In this document: piece after piece, positions 12,321-58,969 of the stretch
Layout: each line of letters starts with the position of its first letter
Position numbering within the stretch: position 1 is the stretch's first letter
Origin: Dirofilaria immitis
Taxonomy: Eukaryota; Nematoda; Chromadorea; Rhabditida; Onchocercidae
Length of the DNA stretch: 64,000 nucleotides
NCBI GenBank assembly: GCA_024305405.1
Contig: JAKNDB010000079.1
Span: 930,001 to 994,000, forward strand
Reading direction: 5' to 3'
Translations under genes and position numbers: made by a program
The notes under the pieces: model-generated
Databases searched by the model: none
The model's input: the letters and a program-made list of their open reading frames with translations, nothing else
What the model was told of the DNA's origin: nothing

Positions 12321-13342
12321 TCAAAAATTCCCAATTTAATCAAAAATTTCAATCAGAAAGATAAATGTTTTTATTTATTTAATATTTTTCTTTTGCTAAA
12401 AAGTCATAGATATTACGCCTGTGCTATATGCTTTTTAAAATTCCGCCTTCTATTGCTTTTAATATGCTCTTTTTCATTTTTCTATTTGTCTTTCATAAAT
12501 TAACTTTTTTTTTACTTAGATAATTTTTCGATATATTTAAAATTTATTACTTATTTTTCAAATTATGAAATTCTTAAATAATATATTTAATTATGTTATC
12601 GTATTAAGCTATTATCAATAATGTCAATATATCAATAATGCTTGATTCTACTAAAGAAATATGAAGAATCATTAGATGACTTTGCATTTGATATGAGATG
12701 GACAACTGTACGTTACATTAATAAAGAGATTATAATTGAATACTACTTAAATTACATCTATTCATTCATGGAAAATTTCATAATTCCGACAAAGATTTAG
12801 ATAATATAAATCGTGTTCTCGACATCGTTTCTCTCTAATTTATATATTTTTCCTATAATTCTCGAAGTTAAGTTTTGCTAGAGAAAGATGAGAATATTAT
12901 CAAATGATAATAAATTTATCAGAATAGAATAGACGAAGAAATCTGTTAATAAAATAAAGTTTTTCCATAAAAAAAGATTTTTTTCAAATTTGGAATGTAA
13001 AGCATGAATTATAATTATACATTTATGCGAAAATTTTACAACATATTAAAACTATGTTTCTGAATTAAATTTTTAAATAATTAATTAATCAATTAATATG
13101 AAAACCATCTTAAGCCAATTATTGAAACTAAACCTTTACTTGAAAAAGAAAAAATTTGAGGATTTATGATAATGAATAGATAAATGTAATAAATAAATTT
13201 TCAGTAATTGAATCAATAAACTTTATAATAATAAAAACAAATCATTTTGAATATATTGTCATTTTTCATAAATATAATACCAAAATTGTTTAATTTAAAC
13301 GTCTCATTTTTGTTTATAATTTATTATTTTAGTATAAAATTT
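12321..13342 (+). repeat. ~1.02-kb direct repeat, copy 1
   Basis: Nearly identical to 17528-18545, starting TCAAAAATTCCCAATTTAAT and ending GTATAAAATT. The differences I can see are about ten, mostly homopolymer length changes plus a few substitutions near the end. Inside it an open stretch around 12640-12798 reads coding-like on the + strand (KKYEESLDDFAFDMRWTTV, then a Tyr/Ile-rich part ending IIPTKI and a stop). An acceptor-like CTACTAAAG and a strong donor-like GTACGT lie within it. No protein family recognised. Confidence 0.85.
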
Positions 13343-16300
13343 TAAAGTTTTATATAAATAGTGCAAAAAAGAGTATCAATTTGAGAAATTAGTGAGTGTA
13401 ACAAAAGAAATATTGCAATTTTATTAATAAATCTTATTTTAAATTCATATAATATTTCAAGGAATATGAAAACTTTTGAATCTCAAATATATTTCCAAAT
13501 ATTTTTTTCATATGCAAATTTGAAGTATTAATACAACAACATATAATCACCAACTCACTTTCATAACATCTTAACTATTATTTTACTCTTTCAGAATATG
13601 TCTTTTCAATTTTCTATAATTTCGCATTCGTATCAATTTTCTCTCAGTGAAAAATTTAAAAATATTGAGTTGCATTGAGTAAATTACATTTGCTTGGTGC
13701 ATCACCGATAAGTGGAGTAAACTATCAAACTGGATCGGAGCATAGTTTCAAGACTGGTCTCGTATATATAATTGTTGGAATCCGTAAATTTGGTACTAAT
13801 ATTTCAATTTTATAATGTTTGGAACATTTTCCAGATAATTTAAAATATTTTTGTGATAACAGTAATATTGATTATATTGAAATATTTTTATAAAAATCGC
13901 TAACGTTTTTCAGTAATCCTTAGTTATATCATTTAAGGTATTTCTCGATCATTAAGTAGATAATTTATGTTTCCAGCCTGAATGAAATATTGTCAACTTT
14001 GTTTAACTATTCTTTTGATTTAATATGATTTTCATTAATAAGAACTGTTATATTCTTCAATAACTCGAATGAATTTTTAGAAAAAAATAATTGAATCATT
14101 GAATTTATAAAGAAATATTCAGTTCCTCGAGAAATGCAAGTATTTCTCGAACCATAATTGTGCAATCGATAATCACAGATTGATTAGGCTGTATGAATAT
14201 TTTCAGAGCTTTTTGTTAAAATGTTTCTGTGAAAGTTATGAGATCAATTGTATCATTGCTATTTCTGTTTATTTTTTTAATTAACTTTTTTTAGTCAATC
14301 AAAAATAGACTTGTAACGAAAAGCGTTGCATATTTTATTTGTTATCAACGCTGATTTTACTTAAATTTCCGCGATTGAAAAGGTTAAAGTTGAATTTCTG
14401 CAAATACTGTTATACTATGCAGTCAGGCGATAGTTTTTTTCTAAATAAACTTTTTCATTTAGTTTAAAAGATTCCTTTTGAGGCATTTTATATAAAAATG
14501 CATTCGATGCGATGAAACATTTTTGCTCGAACTTCCTGTCAGCACAAAAACCATAACAAAATTTATTTTGAATTTTATTTTAAAAATATTTAGATGCTAA
14601 GTGTCATCTAATATTTCAAAATATGTTAGAGTATAGAGAAGAATTTGCATCTGCGAAAATAAAGTATTCTATTGTTTTTGAGGAATATTACTTTGGTATT
14701 ATTGTTGAGCATTGATAATTCGAATATATTTAATCATTACTAAGATTTTTAAAAATTATTATTGATCATATTTATGACAATATCCAGTTAGAAATCTCGT
14801 TTGTTTCTGGCAAATTTGTAATCTAATAATCGTTATGCTGTTTTTGTTATCGTTTAACGATATATTAGATTAGGAAGAGCTGAAAAATAATTTTTAACAT
14901 TGTAAGCATCGATTTATTAATGAAATTTAAGCATGAGCTTGTCTAAAATATTTTATTTAATTTATTCGAAAACAAATTATATATTCTGCTGATTGTTTGC
15001 TTTTTGACAAAGAATTTTCAACAATTTAATCAAATGGCAGAATCTTTTGCGTTTATTGTAATTTTTTTACTTTTTTATTTTCTTCTCTTTCTTAAACTGT
15101 TTGTTGTGATGAATTTCGAATTAAAATTTTGAATAAAATAATTAAAAACTTTGATAAGATGCATTGATAACAATTTCAACATTCATATTTTACTCATTTT
15201 TTTATTTTCTACTAAAGTGATTAGAAATCATCAAAACTATAAATATTTCATCATTTCCAGTGCAATCATATATATATTAAGCGCAATGGCAATAAGTACT
15301 GAATAATTATTACCACATCTTACTTCTGTTCTATTATTGATTTTATAATCATTAATCTGAATAGAATAATTAAGATCAAATAGCTTTACTCTATGTTGAT
15401 CTATTTCGTAGTATCTAAATATTTATAAAAATTCATCTGATTTCTTAATTTTTTTAAATATTATTCTAATATCAATTATAGTTTGATATCGAAAATATCA
15501 AAATAACGATGGTAACGAATGTTTAAAGTATGGAAAATAATTAATCATTAATTTTTTAAAAGCTAATGATTAATTAATTTTATTTATTTTAAAGAAATAA
15601 AAGATAAAAATAATGTATATTAGCATTTTGTAACATATTAAACTTTAAGATAAATTTTAAAAGAATTTGCATAAGATTAAAAAGCATATATGACTTAAGA
15701 TTAGTCAAAATAACTCTGGTAAATGAAGTGCGAAATATCTTAGACTTAATTCCTTGACTTGATTTTTGATGAACTTTGTTAGCATAATCGACTAAGCATA
15801 CATAATCCCATGGGTACAATTCAAATTGCTTACTCCAACCTTTCAAACTTTTCATTCCTTTTTCTTTTTCACCCATTTCATTTTCCTCCCTGTTATTCAA
15901 AGATCTTTTAATAGTTCACAATATATCTTAAATTTATCGCAAAATGTTGTAAACCTAAAATTTCCTCATTTCTTTCTTTTTTTTGTCCTTTTCTTTAGTC
16001 GCAAAAATAAATTTTTAACTTCACATATATATATATATATACATAAATAAGCATTGATTTTCTTCATGCATTTTTTTATTCTTAATAAATGCCATTCCTT
16101 GCTATTATAATTTTATTTTTGATTTTTCGTTTTTTCTTAGGGATCAAAAATATGGATTTTTTGATTAGTATTTTTGCTATTTTGAATAATTCAACATTCA
16201 AATGCAATCATTTAAATTAGAAAATATATAATAATATTTGAATTTTGTTTTTCATTTATTTTTAAACATTTTTTCCTTTTCGAATTTTAATAAAATGAAA

Positions 16301-17527
16301 AAGAAAAAATAAAGCAAAAAAGACGAAAACATAAATAGCTAATGAAAAATAACAAATAATTAATTAATAAATAATACTAAGAAAGAAAAAAATTTAATTA
16401 ATTAAAATTATTAATTGCATTCTGATTTATTTCATATTATTTTTCAACTTTGATCTTTATCACTACATTTTCTTCCTTTTTTTCTTCTAATTGAAATATT
16501 AAAATTCTTAAAACAATTTTGTTATCAAATCATTAAGTATTTATTGTATTATATTTTAAAAATTTCATTCATCATTTAACTAAGCATAAATTTAAAAATT
16601 ATTTAACCATCTATCAATAAGACCAGAAGACATAAACATTTCAGTCCTAGCTTTAAAACTGCTGTGATCTTCGTTTTGTGGCCAAAGTGCATTGGCACAT
16701 TACCGCATCTCGAGCATTAAATATTGTCGTGAAAGTTTTATCTTGTGATTTTGACAAATTAGATTTGTCTTGTAACGAAGTTTTATTATGACGGATTTTA
16801 TACATCGTAACTACGATATACAAATTAGTTGAGGGATATCGATAATATAATTGGTAGCTTGAATTTCCTTCAAAAATTTTGACATAATTGCTCACAGCTA
16901 TAAAAATTTTATTAGCAGTCGAAATTTTGTATAAAAGCAATAAATCTAACCATAATTTTAAAAATGATTGATTACTATCATGAAATAAAAAATTTATTCT
17001 ATCTTATCACAATGTTGAAATAAGATATAATTTTATCCACGCATTATAACCACGTAAATGCAATAACAATAAATTAAACGTAAGAATAAGAATTTAAATT
17101 TTTCATTTTAATTTTATAAAAATCTTTTTTAACAAAATTACATAGTGAGCTATTATAAATTATTGAAGAAAATTAGTATCATAAAATAAAGATAATATTT
17201 AAAATAATTTGTTTTTATTTTTATAAATAATACAAACTCCCAATTAATTGATATTTTAATTTTAAAAAACTAAATTCGAAATATAATTCTTTTTTTTCGA
17301 TCATAAAAAATTAATTTATTTTCACTTCAAACTGTTAATTATTTTTCACTGTTAAAATTTTTTTATTAAAATTATCTAATTTTCCATGTTTCATTCTTAT
17401 TTTTTATTTTGTATTATTTCCAAATTTGAAAAAAGATTGTAATAATCAGAAAATAAATTTAATATAAGAAAAACCTGTTTTTGCCAAATATATATACAAC
17501 TATAAGTTTTATAATATTAGAATTTAA
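13343..17527. other. 4.2-kb segment between the direct repeats, a few coding-like islands
   Basis: Mostly AT-rich DNA with no polymerase, integrase or gag-like ORF, so an intact LTR element is not supported. Three islands have richer composition. (a) 13669-13783, + strand, reads LHLLGASPISGVNYQTGSEH and onward, with a donor GTAAAT at 13784. (b) 15900-15589, - strand, is a 103-codon ORF with GWSKQFELYPWDYVCLVDYA. (c) 16940-16653 is open on both strands, the - strand for 95 codons. None has a recognised family or a convincing partner exon. They may be exons of unknown genes or decayed insertions. Confidence 0.35.
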
Positions 17528-18545
17528 TCAAAATTCCCAATTTAATCAAAAATTTCAATCAGAAAGATAAATGTTTTTATTTATTTAATATTTTTTCTTT
17601 GCTAAAAAGTCATAGATATTACGCCTGTGCTATATGCTTTTAAAATTCCGCCTTCTATTGCTTTTAATATGCTCTTTTCATTTTTCTATTTGTCTTTCAT
17701 AAATTAACTTTTTTTTTACTTAGATAATTTTTCGATATATTTAAAATTTATTACTTATTTTTCAAATTATGAAATTCTTAAATAATATATTTAATTATGT
17801 TATCGTATTAAGCTATTATCAATAATGTCAATATATCAATAATGCTTGATTCTACTAAAGAAATATGAAGAATCATTAGATGACTTTGCATTTGATATGA
17901 GATGGACAACTGTACGTTACATTAATAAAGAGATTATAATTGAATACTACTTAAATTACATCTATTCATTCATGGAAAATTTCATAATTCCGACAAAGAT
18001 TTAGATAATATAAATCGTGTTCTCGACATCGTTTCTCTCTAATTTATATATTTTTCCTATAATTCTCGAAGTTAAGTTTTGCTAGAGAAAGATGAGAAAT
18101 ATTATCAAATGATAATAAATTTATCAGAATAGAATAGACGAAGAAATCTGTTAATAAAATAAAGTTTTTCCATAAAAAAGATTTTTTTCAAATTTGAAAT
18201 GTAAAGCATGAATTATAATTATACATTTATGCGAAAATTTTACAACATATTAAAACTATGTTTCTGAATTAAATTTTTAAATAATTAATTAATCAATTAA
18301 TATGAAAACCATCTTAAGCCAATTATTGAAACTAAACCTTTACTTGAAAAAGAAAAAATTTGAGGATTTATGATAATGAATAGATAAATGTAATAAATAA
18401 ATTTTCAGTAATTGAATCAATAAACTTTATAATAATAAAAACAAATCATTTTGAATATATTGTCATTTTTCATAAATATAATACCAAAATTGTTTAATTT
18501 AAACGTCCCATTTTTGTTTATAATTTGCTATTTTAATATAAAATT
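17528..18545 (+). repeat. ~1.02-kb direct repeat, copy 2
   Basis: Second copy of 12321-13342 in the same orientation, offset 5.2 kb. It starts TCAAAATTCCCAATTTAATC. Copies diverge abruptly after TATAAAATT at 18545. It carries the same coding-like internal island (about 17855-18005). Confidence 0.85.
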
Positions 18546-19682
18546 CTGAATTATTCGCAGAAAAAGCTTCCTAAACCTGAAATTCCGTTACTTTCATATC
18601 TGAAATTTTCTCACTGTTTTTTTTTTTTATATCTCTCAACATTATTGTCACCTTTATGTCTGCTGAAATCAATTACTGACGAGCTCATCAAATCGTAACA
18701 AATTTAGTATGTTGACATTTTGCTGACCACATAAATCGTTTTTCTTTTCTTTTCTTTTTATTTTCTCCTCAAGTATTTGCCAATATTTTTTTATTATTCT
18801 TTATTGCATAATATTATACTATCCGTTTGATCAATAAATCGAAGAATTTATAATTCTCAAAAATTCTTTCATTACTTCCTTGTTTATTTAAATTTTATTT
18901 ACTTTGTTTACTTATTTATTTGTTACTTTTATCAAATTATTTTTGTTGATATTTGATTATTTATAATAATTATTATCACTCCAAATTTTATTTTATAATT
19001 TTTTGTTATATTTGTTTTTTTTTCAAAGAATTTTATGACGAAAAAGAAAATAACAAATGTTGTGCTTCTTCATTTTCCCTATTTAGTTAAATAATATACA
19101 CAAGAGAATTGTAAAGAAAAAATTATGGAATAGAAATTAATAAATAAAAATATAATACAAAATAGAATAGAATATAGAGAAAAATATACATGAAGAAATA
19201 ATTTAGGAATAAAATTGATGATATAGATAAATTGAGTAGTATTACTGTGATTATGTCGCTGATATTTAAAAATATGAAAATCCTGTAGGAGATGATAGTT
19301 TAAGCTTAAACTTTTTTAACATTTATATAAAATAGAATATATCTTTGGCATCAAATATAGAAACATGACTTTTCTCTTTTTAAATGTTTTTATTTTTTTA
19401 TATTTTATTTTTTTTTTAAATATTTATATTTTTGAAAATCATTTCATTCTATTATTATTTAGCAAATAATTCTTTTTGTTTTTATTTTCCTTCAATTTTC
19501 ATTTAATAAAATTTCAAATTTATAAAAAGAAAATTAGCGAAATAATTAAATTTCATTTATTTTATCGCAAATATTTGCTATTAATTAATTGGTGAAAAAT
19601 TATGAAAATGTTTTTAAAAAATAATATTTATGAATTTATCAATTTCTTATTAATTAATTACGAGCAATCATTGTTGAATACT

Positions 19683-19735
<53 letters not shown>

Positions 19736-22700
19736 TAGAAATGGCGAAATTCAAATTTTATATATATATATATATATAGAAACAATTTTAATTTATTTAA
19801 AATTGAAAAAATTATTGATTTTATATTAATTTTATCAATTTTGAGTTTCAATTAAAATTTTAATAATCATCTTGATTTGATATCAATTTATCAAATTTTG
19901 AATGAAAATTTTACAAAAATTTAAACTAGGCTATATATATTGGGCTTATATATGTATAGACAAATGTATAAGCCTAACCTTAAAGCATTGTTCGGCATAT
20001 TTTCCAAATCCTGTGGAATGAATTGATTTTAATCATTTATTATCATTTTCTATGGTCATATTATCAATGGAAGTAAATGTCATCAAAAGAATAAATTTCA
20101 TTGATTTATTTAAAATTTGCCTATTTGGCCACTTGAATATATTCAATTCTTTTCAATACTTATTTTATTTCATTTCCTCCTTTCCATAAATCCATAAATC
20201 TATTATTTATTCTCGACTACTTTCTTCTGTTCGTTACAAATGGAGAAATATTTAGAAATGAATAGATTTATTGTAGTAGTTATGTTCAATGAAGCAAATT
20301 TTATTTATTTTAAAAGAACAAAGATTATTTTAAACAAAGCGTAAGATTTCTTTTCCAATTTTAAATCAAAATTTTTATAATTTCGCACAGGTACAAACAA
20401 TAATATATCGATCTAATTGATTGATTTTAAATAAAAATTTTGCTTCTTTTTTAAGAAAAAAAATATTTGCAAAGTCATAATATTATATTTTTGAAAACAA
20501 TTATTTTTTAATTAATTTAGTATAAGAAAACAAAAAGAAACAAAGAAAAGGTAATCTTTCAAAATTAATTATTTAATTAATTTAATAGAAAAAAGAAGAA
20601 CTTATTTCTCGAAATAAAATTGGAAATTTTGGAAAATATATTATTATTATTATTATTATTATTACAAAGTTATTTCGTTCGTTTCTTTTTTTGTCTTTTT
20701 GATTTTATTCAATTTTTTATTTTATTTATTTTTGTTCAAACTTAAACATTTATTTTTAAATTTTTATAAAAATTTTTGATAGAAAGAAAAAGAATGAAGC
20801 GATTATTATGATATATTTAAAATAAGCATAAAATGTTGTGTAATTTTGCATAATAAGAATTCGAAAATTTTGATAATTTAATTTTATAAATTTTAATATT
20901 TTTCTTTGTTAATCATACCACTTTGTTATAATATGAAATTAAGAAGACATAAATTTAACAATATTTTCTACTTGTAATTAATCTGATTGTTAGATTTTTA
21001 ATACGTCATATTATAACGTGAATGACGTAAAATTTACTTTAAACCAAACTATTTATGCGCTTTAATTTTTATTTATTATCATAGCATATCTACATAAATT
21101 ACCATCTTATTAGATTGTGTTGTTTATCATCTTGATAATTTTTCCAAATACCATCAGTCAGAATATTGGAAAAAAAAAAAAGTTACTCAAATTGATCAAA
21201 GTTCCTTTGCCTCACTTATTTCTAAATATACACAATTATATTAAATAAACAAATCATTTTTCTAGCAATATATTCTTTCACGTATATTTTATAAATCCAC
21301 GTCTATTTGTAATGTGATTTTCACGTAAACCCGTAATTTATACATATCTACCGTATATGTATGGATGTAACTGATATGCGAGCATAATTTGATAACTCAA
21401 TGCATATATTATTATCAAAATCAATAGTTTAAATAAAATCAATGATAATGCTGAAATCATTTATAATTGATAAGAAATAAAATTTTATGAAGAATTTTTT
21501 TGATTTTATTACAAAAATCAAAAGAAACAATAAATGAATTACTTTTCTTATTTCTTATTTTCAAGTAAAATATTAAGAGAAAATTTGGACAGACATTTGT
21601 GGAATTATGTTGAATGAATAATCAAATATGATGACAATTATCATCGTAAGATGGAGTGATAATAACAATAATTATCACTTCGATAATTTTGAAGACGAAA
21701 TAAATTTTTGATCATTTTAATGGACTTATTCAATTATAATGCATTAAATTGCATTTAAAAATTAAGATGCATAATAAAATGCATTATGTATAATGGATTT
21801 TAGATATAAAATATAAATATTTATATTTTATATGACATAATTATTATCATTTAATAATATATTTCTATCGTAATATTACAATAATTTATTTTTCATTAAT
21901 AATAATTATATACGATATTTAGTAATAATATCAAATTTTTCATAACTTTATTATCAATTTTATATATATATCAGTAAAGATTAGATTTAAAAAGAAATAC
22001 TAATAAAAGATTTTTCTGATCTTCCAAATAATTAGTTAGATGAGATCTAAATTAATTGATAAGTAAAATTCAAATTATGTTTATCAGATATTCGTAAATT
22101 TTTCGTTTCTTTTCATAATTTTTTGATATATTTTGCTCATCCTAAATTCTCATTTGTCCATTATTGATGAAATTAGTTAATAATAGATAATTAATAATTG
22201 AAAAAATGAATAACTGAATTAATGTAAGCTAGAAATAGGCATATGGTATAGTTTTTATCAATGTATATTTCAATTTGTTTTGGATTTAATCATTTTATTG
22301 ATTTATAAATTTTGCATGTTATAATTTTTTATTATTCATTTTAAGATTTTATGAAATTTATCATTTTATCATATTTATTATTATTTATTAAGAAATACGC
22401 ATTATTAAATTGTAATATTCACGGATCATGATAACAAATCATAATATTGCAATTATTATCACAATTATTGTTGTAATCATAATAAGAAAATAACTTTAAT
22501 TGTTTTTAAACAAACATTTCTATAAGATTATTAATCAATCTATGAGTGAAAACTTAATTGGAAATATTTATACGAATTCTACTTTAAAATTCCCATATTT
22601 ATGTATTTATCAATCGTAGGCCTAAGCTTTTTCTTTTTTATAATTCATAAATCTTTAATTTCCTTTTTTGTTTTACTTTTTTCTTTTATCAATTTAAAAA

Positions 22701-24193
22701 TTTTTATTGAAATCAAATAATGATTTATTGAAGAATGCGTATTAAAATATGAAATCTTATTTTTATGATTTCTATTCTTTCGAAATTCTTATGATTCCAT
22801 GATTATCAATATAGTTTGTGATAATTTATTTTATAATATTCTAATCCCTCTTTAAAATTTAAAATTCTATGATAATCCCCAATCATTAATAGCAATGAAT
22901 ATCAGTATCATTGTTAATTTTATTAAAAGTTATACCTCTTATATTTAATATTTTAATTTTCTTTATACATATATTTTAATTTTTATAATTCTATAATGAA
23001 TCGTAATTTTGATGATAATAATTGTCAATAGAGTAGATAATGCAATTATTAATGATTAAGTTTCTGATAAGTTAATTTTTATATATATCTAAAATCTCAT
23101 TATTTTCCGATGGATTCTATCTCTTACTGACAGCAACTTTTATCTGCATTATTTTTGGTTATAATCAGATGATAAATCCATTAACGATTACCAGTACAAA
23201 ACGATTAACAGTTTTATCACAAGCCAAGCTTCTTATATTTTGTAATGAAAATTTATAATATTTTTATAAATACATTATTTTGCAACATTTTTGATCATAT
23301 ATTGATGTGTTCGTATTCAGAATAAGCTTTTTCTTCCAAGCTTATCAGTAATAAATGAAAAATTAAGTAGAAAACATTATTGTTTTTATAATAATTTTAT
23401 TTAAAATTATATCAAAATATTTAGACTTGAATCTTAATTCTAAATTTAATCCCTTTTTACTAAATTATCCTAACTAATATGGAAATTTTTTATATATTTT
23501 CATCATTTGTTGAACTTATCAATCGTTCTAAATGAATTATCAAATTATTTCAATTAATAAAATGTTTATGAATTCTGAACGTTTTTTGAAAATTTCAGAA
23601 ACAAATAATTTTAGCATAAAAATATGAAAATAAATAGTTTAAAAATAGAAAAACTTAGCTATTAGGGAATTTTTTTCTTTTTTTCGATTTCTTTTGTTAT
23701 AAATTGAAATTCAAAAGAGAACAGATAATTTTCTGAAATTATATCACTCAATTTATTTCTAATTTTTTCAAATGTAAATTTTGTATAATTTGAATTTTCA
23801 AGCATATATCAAATGATAGAACTGATTATTATCAGATTAGAAGTAATATATCTAGTACGAAATTCATGCAATAATTTTTTAATAGTATTTATCATAATAA
23901 ATTATAGCGATGATAATGATGATAATACCAATAATGTGAACGTGACTGATTCATATTACTATTGATTTTATTATCATGATTTGTTTAACATTAAATAATG
24001 TTGCACGTATAGGAATTTTTTTATCGCTATAAGAGTAATTTTATTTAAAAAGAACTTATTTAAATTTAAATTTTTATTATTACAGTTCTGTTAACTTATT
24101 ATTATATTAACGATTCGATTTACTGTTCTTAGAAAAAAAAATGAATAAATATAATATACGGTACAACGTTAAACAATATACTGGATATTTGTG
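18546..24193. other. 5.6-kb AT-rich gene desert upstream of the MADD-4-like gene
   Basis: No exon, RNA or transposon is recognisable. Content is simple sequence: a (TAA)n tract at 19684-19736, a short (AT)n at about 19761-19778 and a (TTA)n tract near 20638-20665. ORFs here are repeat translations. The promoter of the long isoform must lie toward the right end. Confidence 0.55.
19684..19736. repeat. (TAA)n microsatellite
   Basis: About 17 uninterrupted TAA/ATA triplets. The poly-isoleucine ORF at 19602-19829 is its translation, not a gene. Confidence 0.95.
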
Positions 24194-56945
<32,752 letters not shown>

Positions 56946-56963
56946 TTTCATTTTTTCTTAAAA

Positions 56964-56969
56964 AATAAA
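56964..56969 (+). promoter_or_regulatory. polyadenylation signal of the madd-4-like gene
   Basis: AATAAA 18 nt after the stop codon at 56943-56945; it is the first such signal downstream. Confidence 0.5.
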
Positions 56970-58969
56970 ATCAAAAAAAAGATAGAAAGGAAGAAAAGTA
57001 TAATAATAAAATACTTTTAAAAACAATTTTGGTTTAAAAAAATATTAGAAATGAAATAATAATTATATTTTTATATTAAAAATATAAAAAAGCAAAAAAA
57101 TTTGTTTTTTTTACATAAATATTTGGAATAAAATTATTATCAATGATTTTTGATAAAATAAGGAAAGAATAAAAGAAATGAAGAAAATGCATCGAAAATA
57201 TTATTTGAAAAAGTCAATTAAAATTTAATTGCATTTAATTTTGTGTTTTTGCTACATCTGTGTTTCATAAATTAGGACAAAAATGGTAACTTTTATTTTA
57301 TGCAAAGTGAGAGAAAAAAGAAAAATTAGCAGCTGGCCTTAGTTGTTTTTGGGAAAAAAATCGTTTATCAGTAAAATGTAATGATAAAATAATGATAATG
57401 CATTTATATGTGTGTTGTGCTTATATGTATGTGTATGTGTGTATGAGCGCGTTTGCAGTTAATCAGGGAAAATGTTGATAATTTTCTTTTTCGAGAATAT
57501 CGCAATAGAAATTAGTTTGAATTAAAATTAAACTAATCAAAATAACAGATTAAAAATGAACCTATCATTACTTCAAAAATTTATTTAAATTCTAATCATT
57601 TTAAAATTTATAATTAATCTCAAATATCATATCAATTATTTCATAAATTCCAATTATCAGTTCAAAAATATCAACATTTTTTTCAAATTATAATTTTATC
57701 TAAAAATGAAAACCTTTTTGGCTTTTTTGTTAAATTAATAAACTTTGTTAACATTTCATTATTGTTAATTTTTGCATGGGCATGGTTTAGTTTACCCATT
57801 CTTCTTTTATACTTCTCGAGAGTGATGCACAGATTATACATACACATACATACACATATATCATATGCATTAATATGTTATCATTTTCCAGATGCATGAA
57901 ATGATTTTTGTCTTTCTTTTTTTTGCCGCAAATAATTTCTTATCAATTTTTAGATAAAATTCCTGATAATTTTTAATAATCTTAAACTTTTTTTAAAATC
58001 TAATTTTGCATAATTTTTATAAAATATTATAATTATTCTTACTATTTACTTGTGCGCATTTTAATATTTTTTGCTGTTTTTTCCGTCTGTTTTTCTTTGA
58101 ATTTTAAATAACTATTTGTTTAACAAAATTGATATGAGAAATTTAATTAATAATGTAAAAAGTTTAATTAATCTCGAATATGATAAAATAGCTTTTATTA
58201 GAATATTTTTCAAACATTCATTGATATATTTTAAAAGTAGATGAATAAATAAATTAAATATTGCTAAATTATTGTATGTAACAAAATAACAGTAAGAATT
58301 AGATTTCAAAGAGACTTGAGAATAATCACAAAAGGTAAAAAGATATCGGGGAACTAGCAATCTTGAGAATTTCTATACTTCTCCTACTTCACATTATTAT
58401 CTTTTATTACTCTCTCTCTCTTTTTCCCTCTCTCTCTTTCTTTCTTTCTCCCTTTCTTGTTTATTTTATGCAATATATGAAATTTAAAAATATAAAAAAA
58501 TATTAAAAAATAAAAAAGTTTTCAGCATTATCATTATTATTTGTAAGGAAAAAGAATAATCGTGAAAGTAAGCAAAAAATCAAGATATGATATATTAGAT
58601 AATTATGAAGTAATTATCTAATATATGATAAATAAGATTATATAGATAACTAAAAGAAAGTTGTGAACAAAAAAAAGAGTTACTATTGAATTATCAAATT
58701 TTAAATTAAATAACAGAAAAAGATTAAATTTGATCAAATATTATCAATTATATCTTTTGAAGTAATTCATTCGAAAACAAAAACTTTTCTTCTATTTCTT
58801 TCTTTCATAAATAGCTAATTATTTCTTTCTTCCTTTTGAAATTCAAATTTATAATTATTAATTCAGAATTCTAAATTTATAATTGTTAATTTGAAATTTA
58901 TATTCTATTAATCTTTTTCCTGTCCTTTTCAATATTACTTCATTTTTTATTTCAATAATTTCAAGAAAA
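56970..58969. other. intergenic region between the madd-4-like gene and the PLAC gene
   Basis: No gene recognised. It contains a GT-rich run near 57405-57445, a CT-rich run at about 58410-58455, and a perfect 16-bp inverted repeat with a 5-nt loop at 58590-58626. The ORF at 58112-58360 (- strand) is a low-complexity Leu/Ile peptide. Confidence 0.55.
58590..58626. repeat. perfect 16-bp hairpin
   Basis: ATATATTAGATAATTA pairs with TAATTATCTAATATAT across the loop TGAAG. It lies 344 bp upstream of the PLAC gene start codon. Too AT-rich to call a terminator or an RNA gene. Confidence 0.6.

Noticed and set aside
12321..18545. LTR retrotransposon with 1-kb LTRs
   Set aside because: No gag, protease, reverse transcriptase or integrase frames between the repeats, no clear TG...CA ends, primer-binding site or polypurine tract.
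58590..58626. Bacterial-type rho-independent terminator
   Set aside because: AT-only stem without a following U tract, in eukaryotic intergenic DNA.
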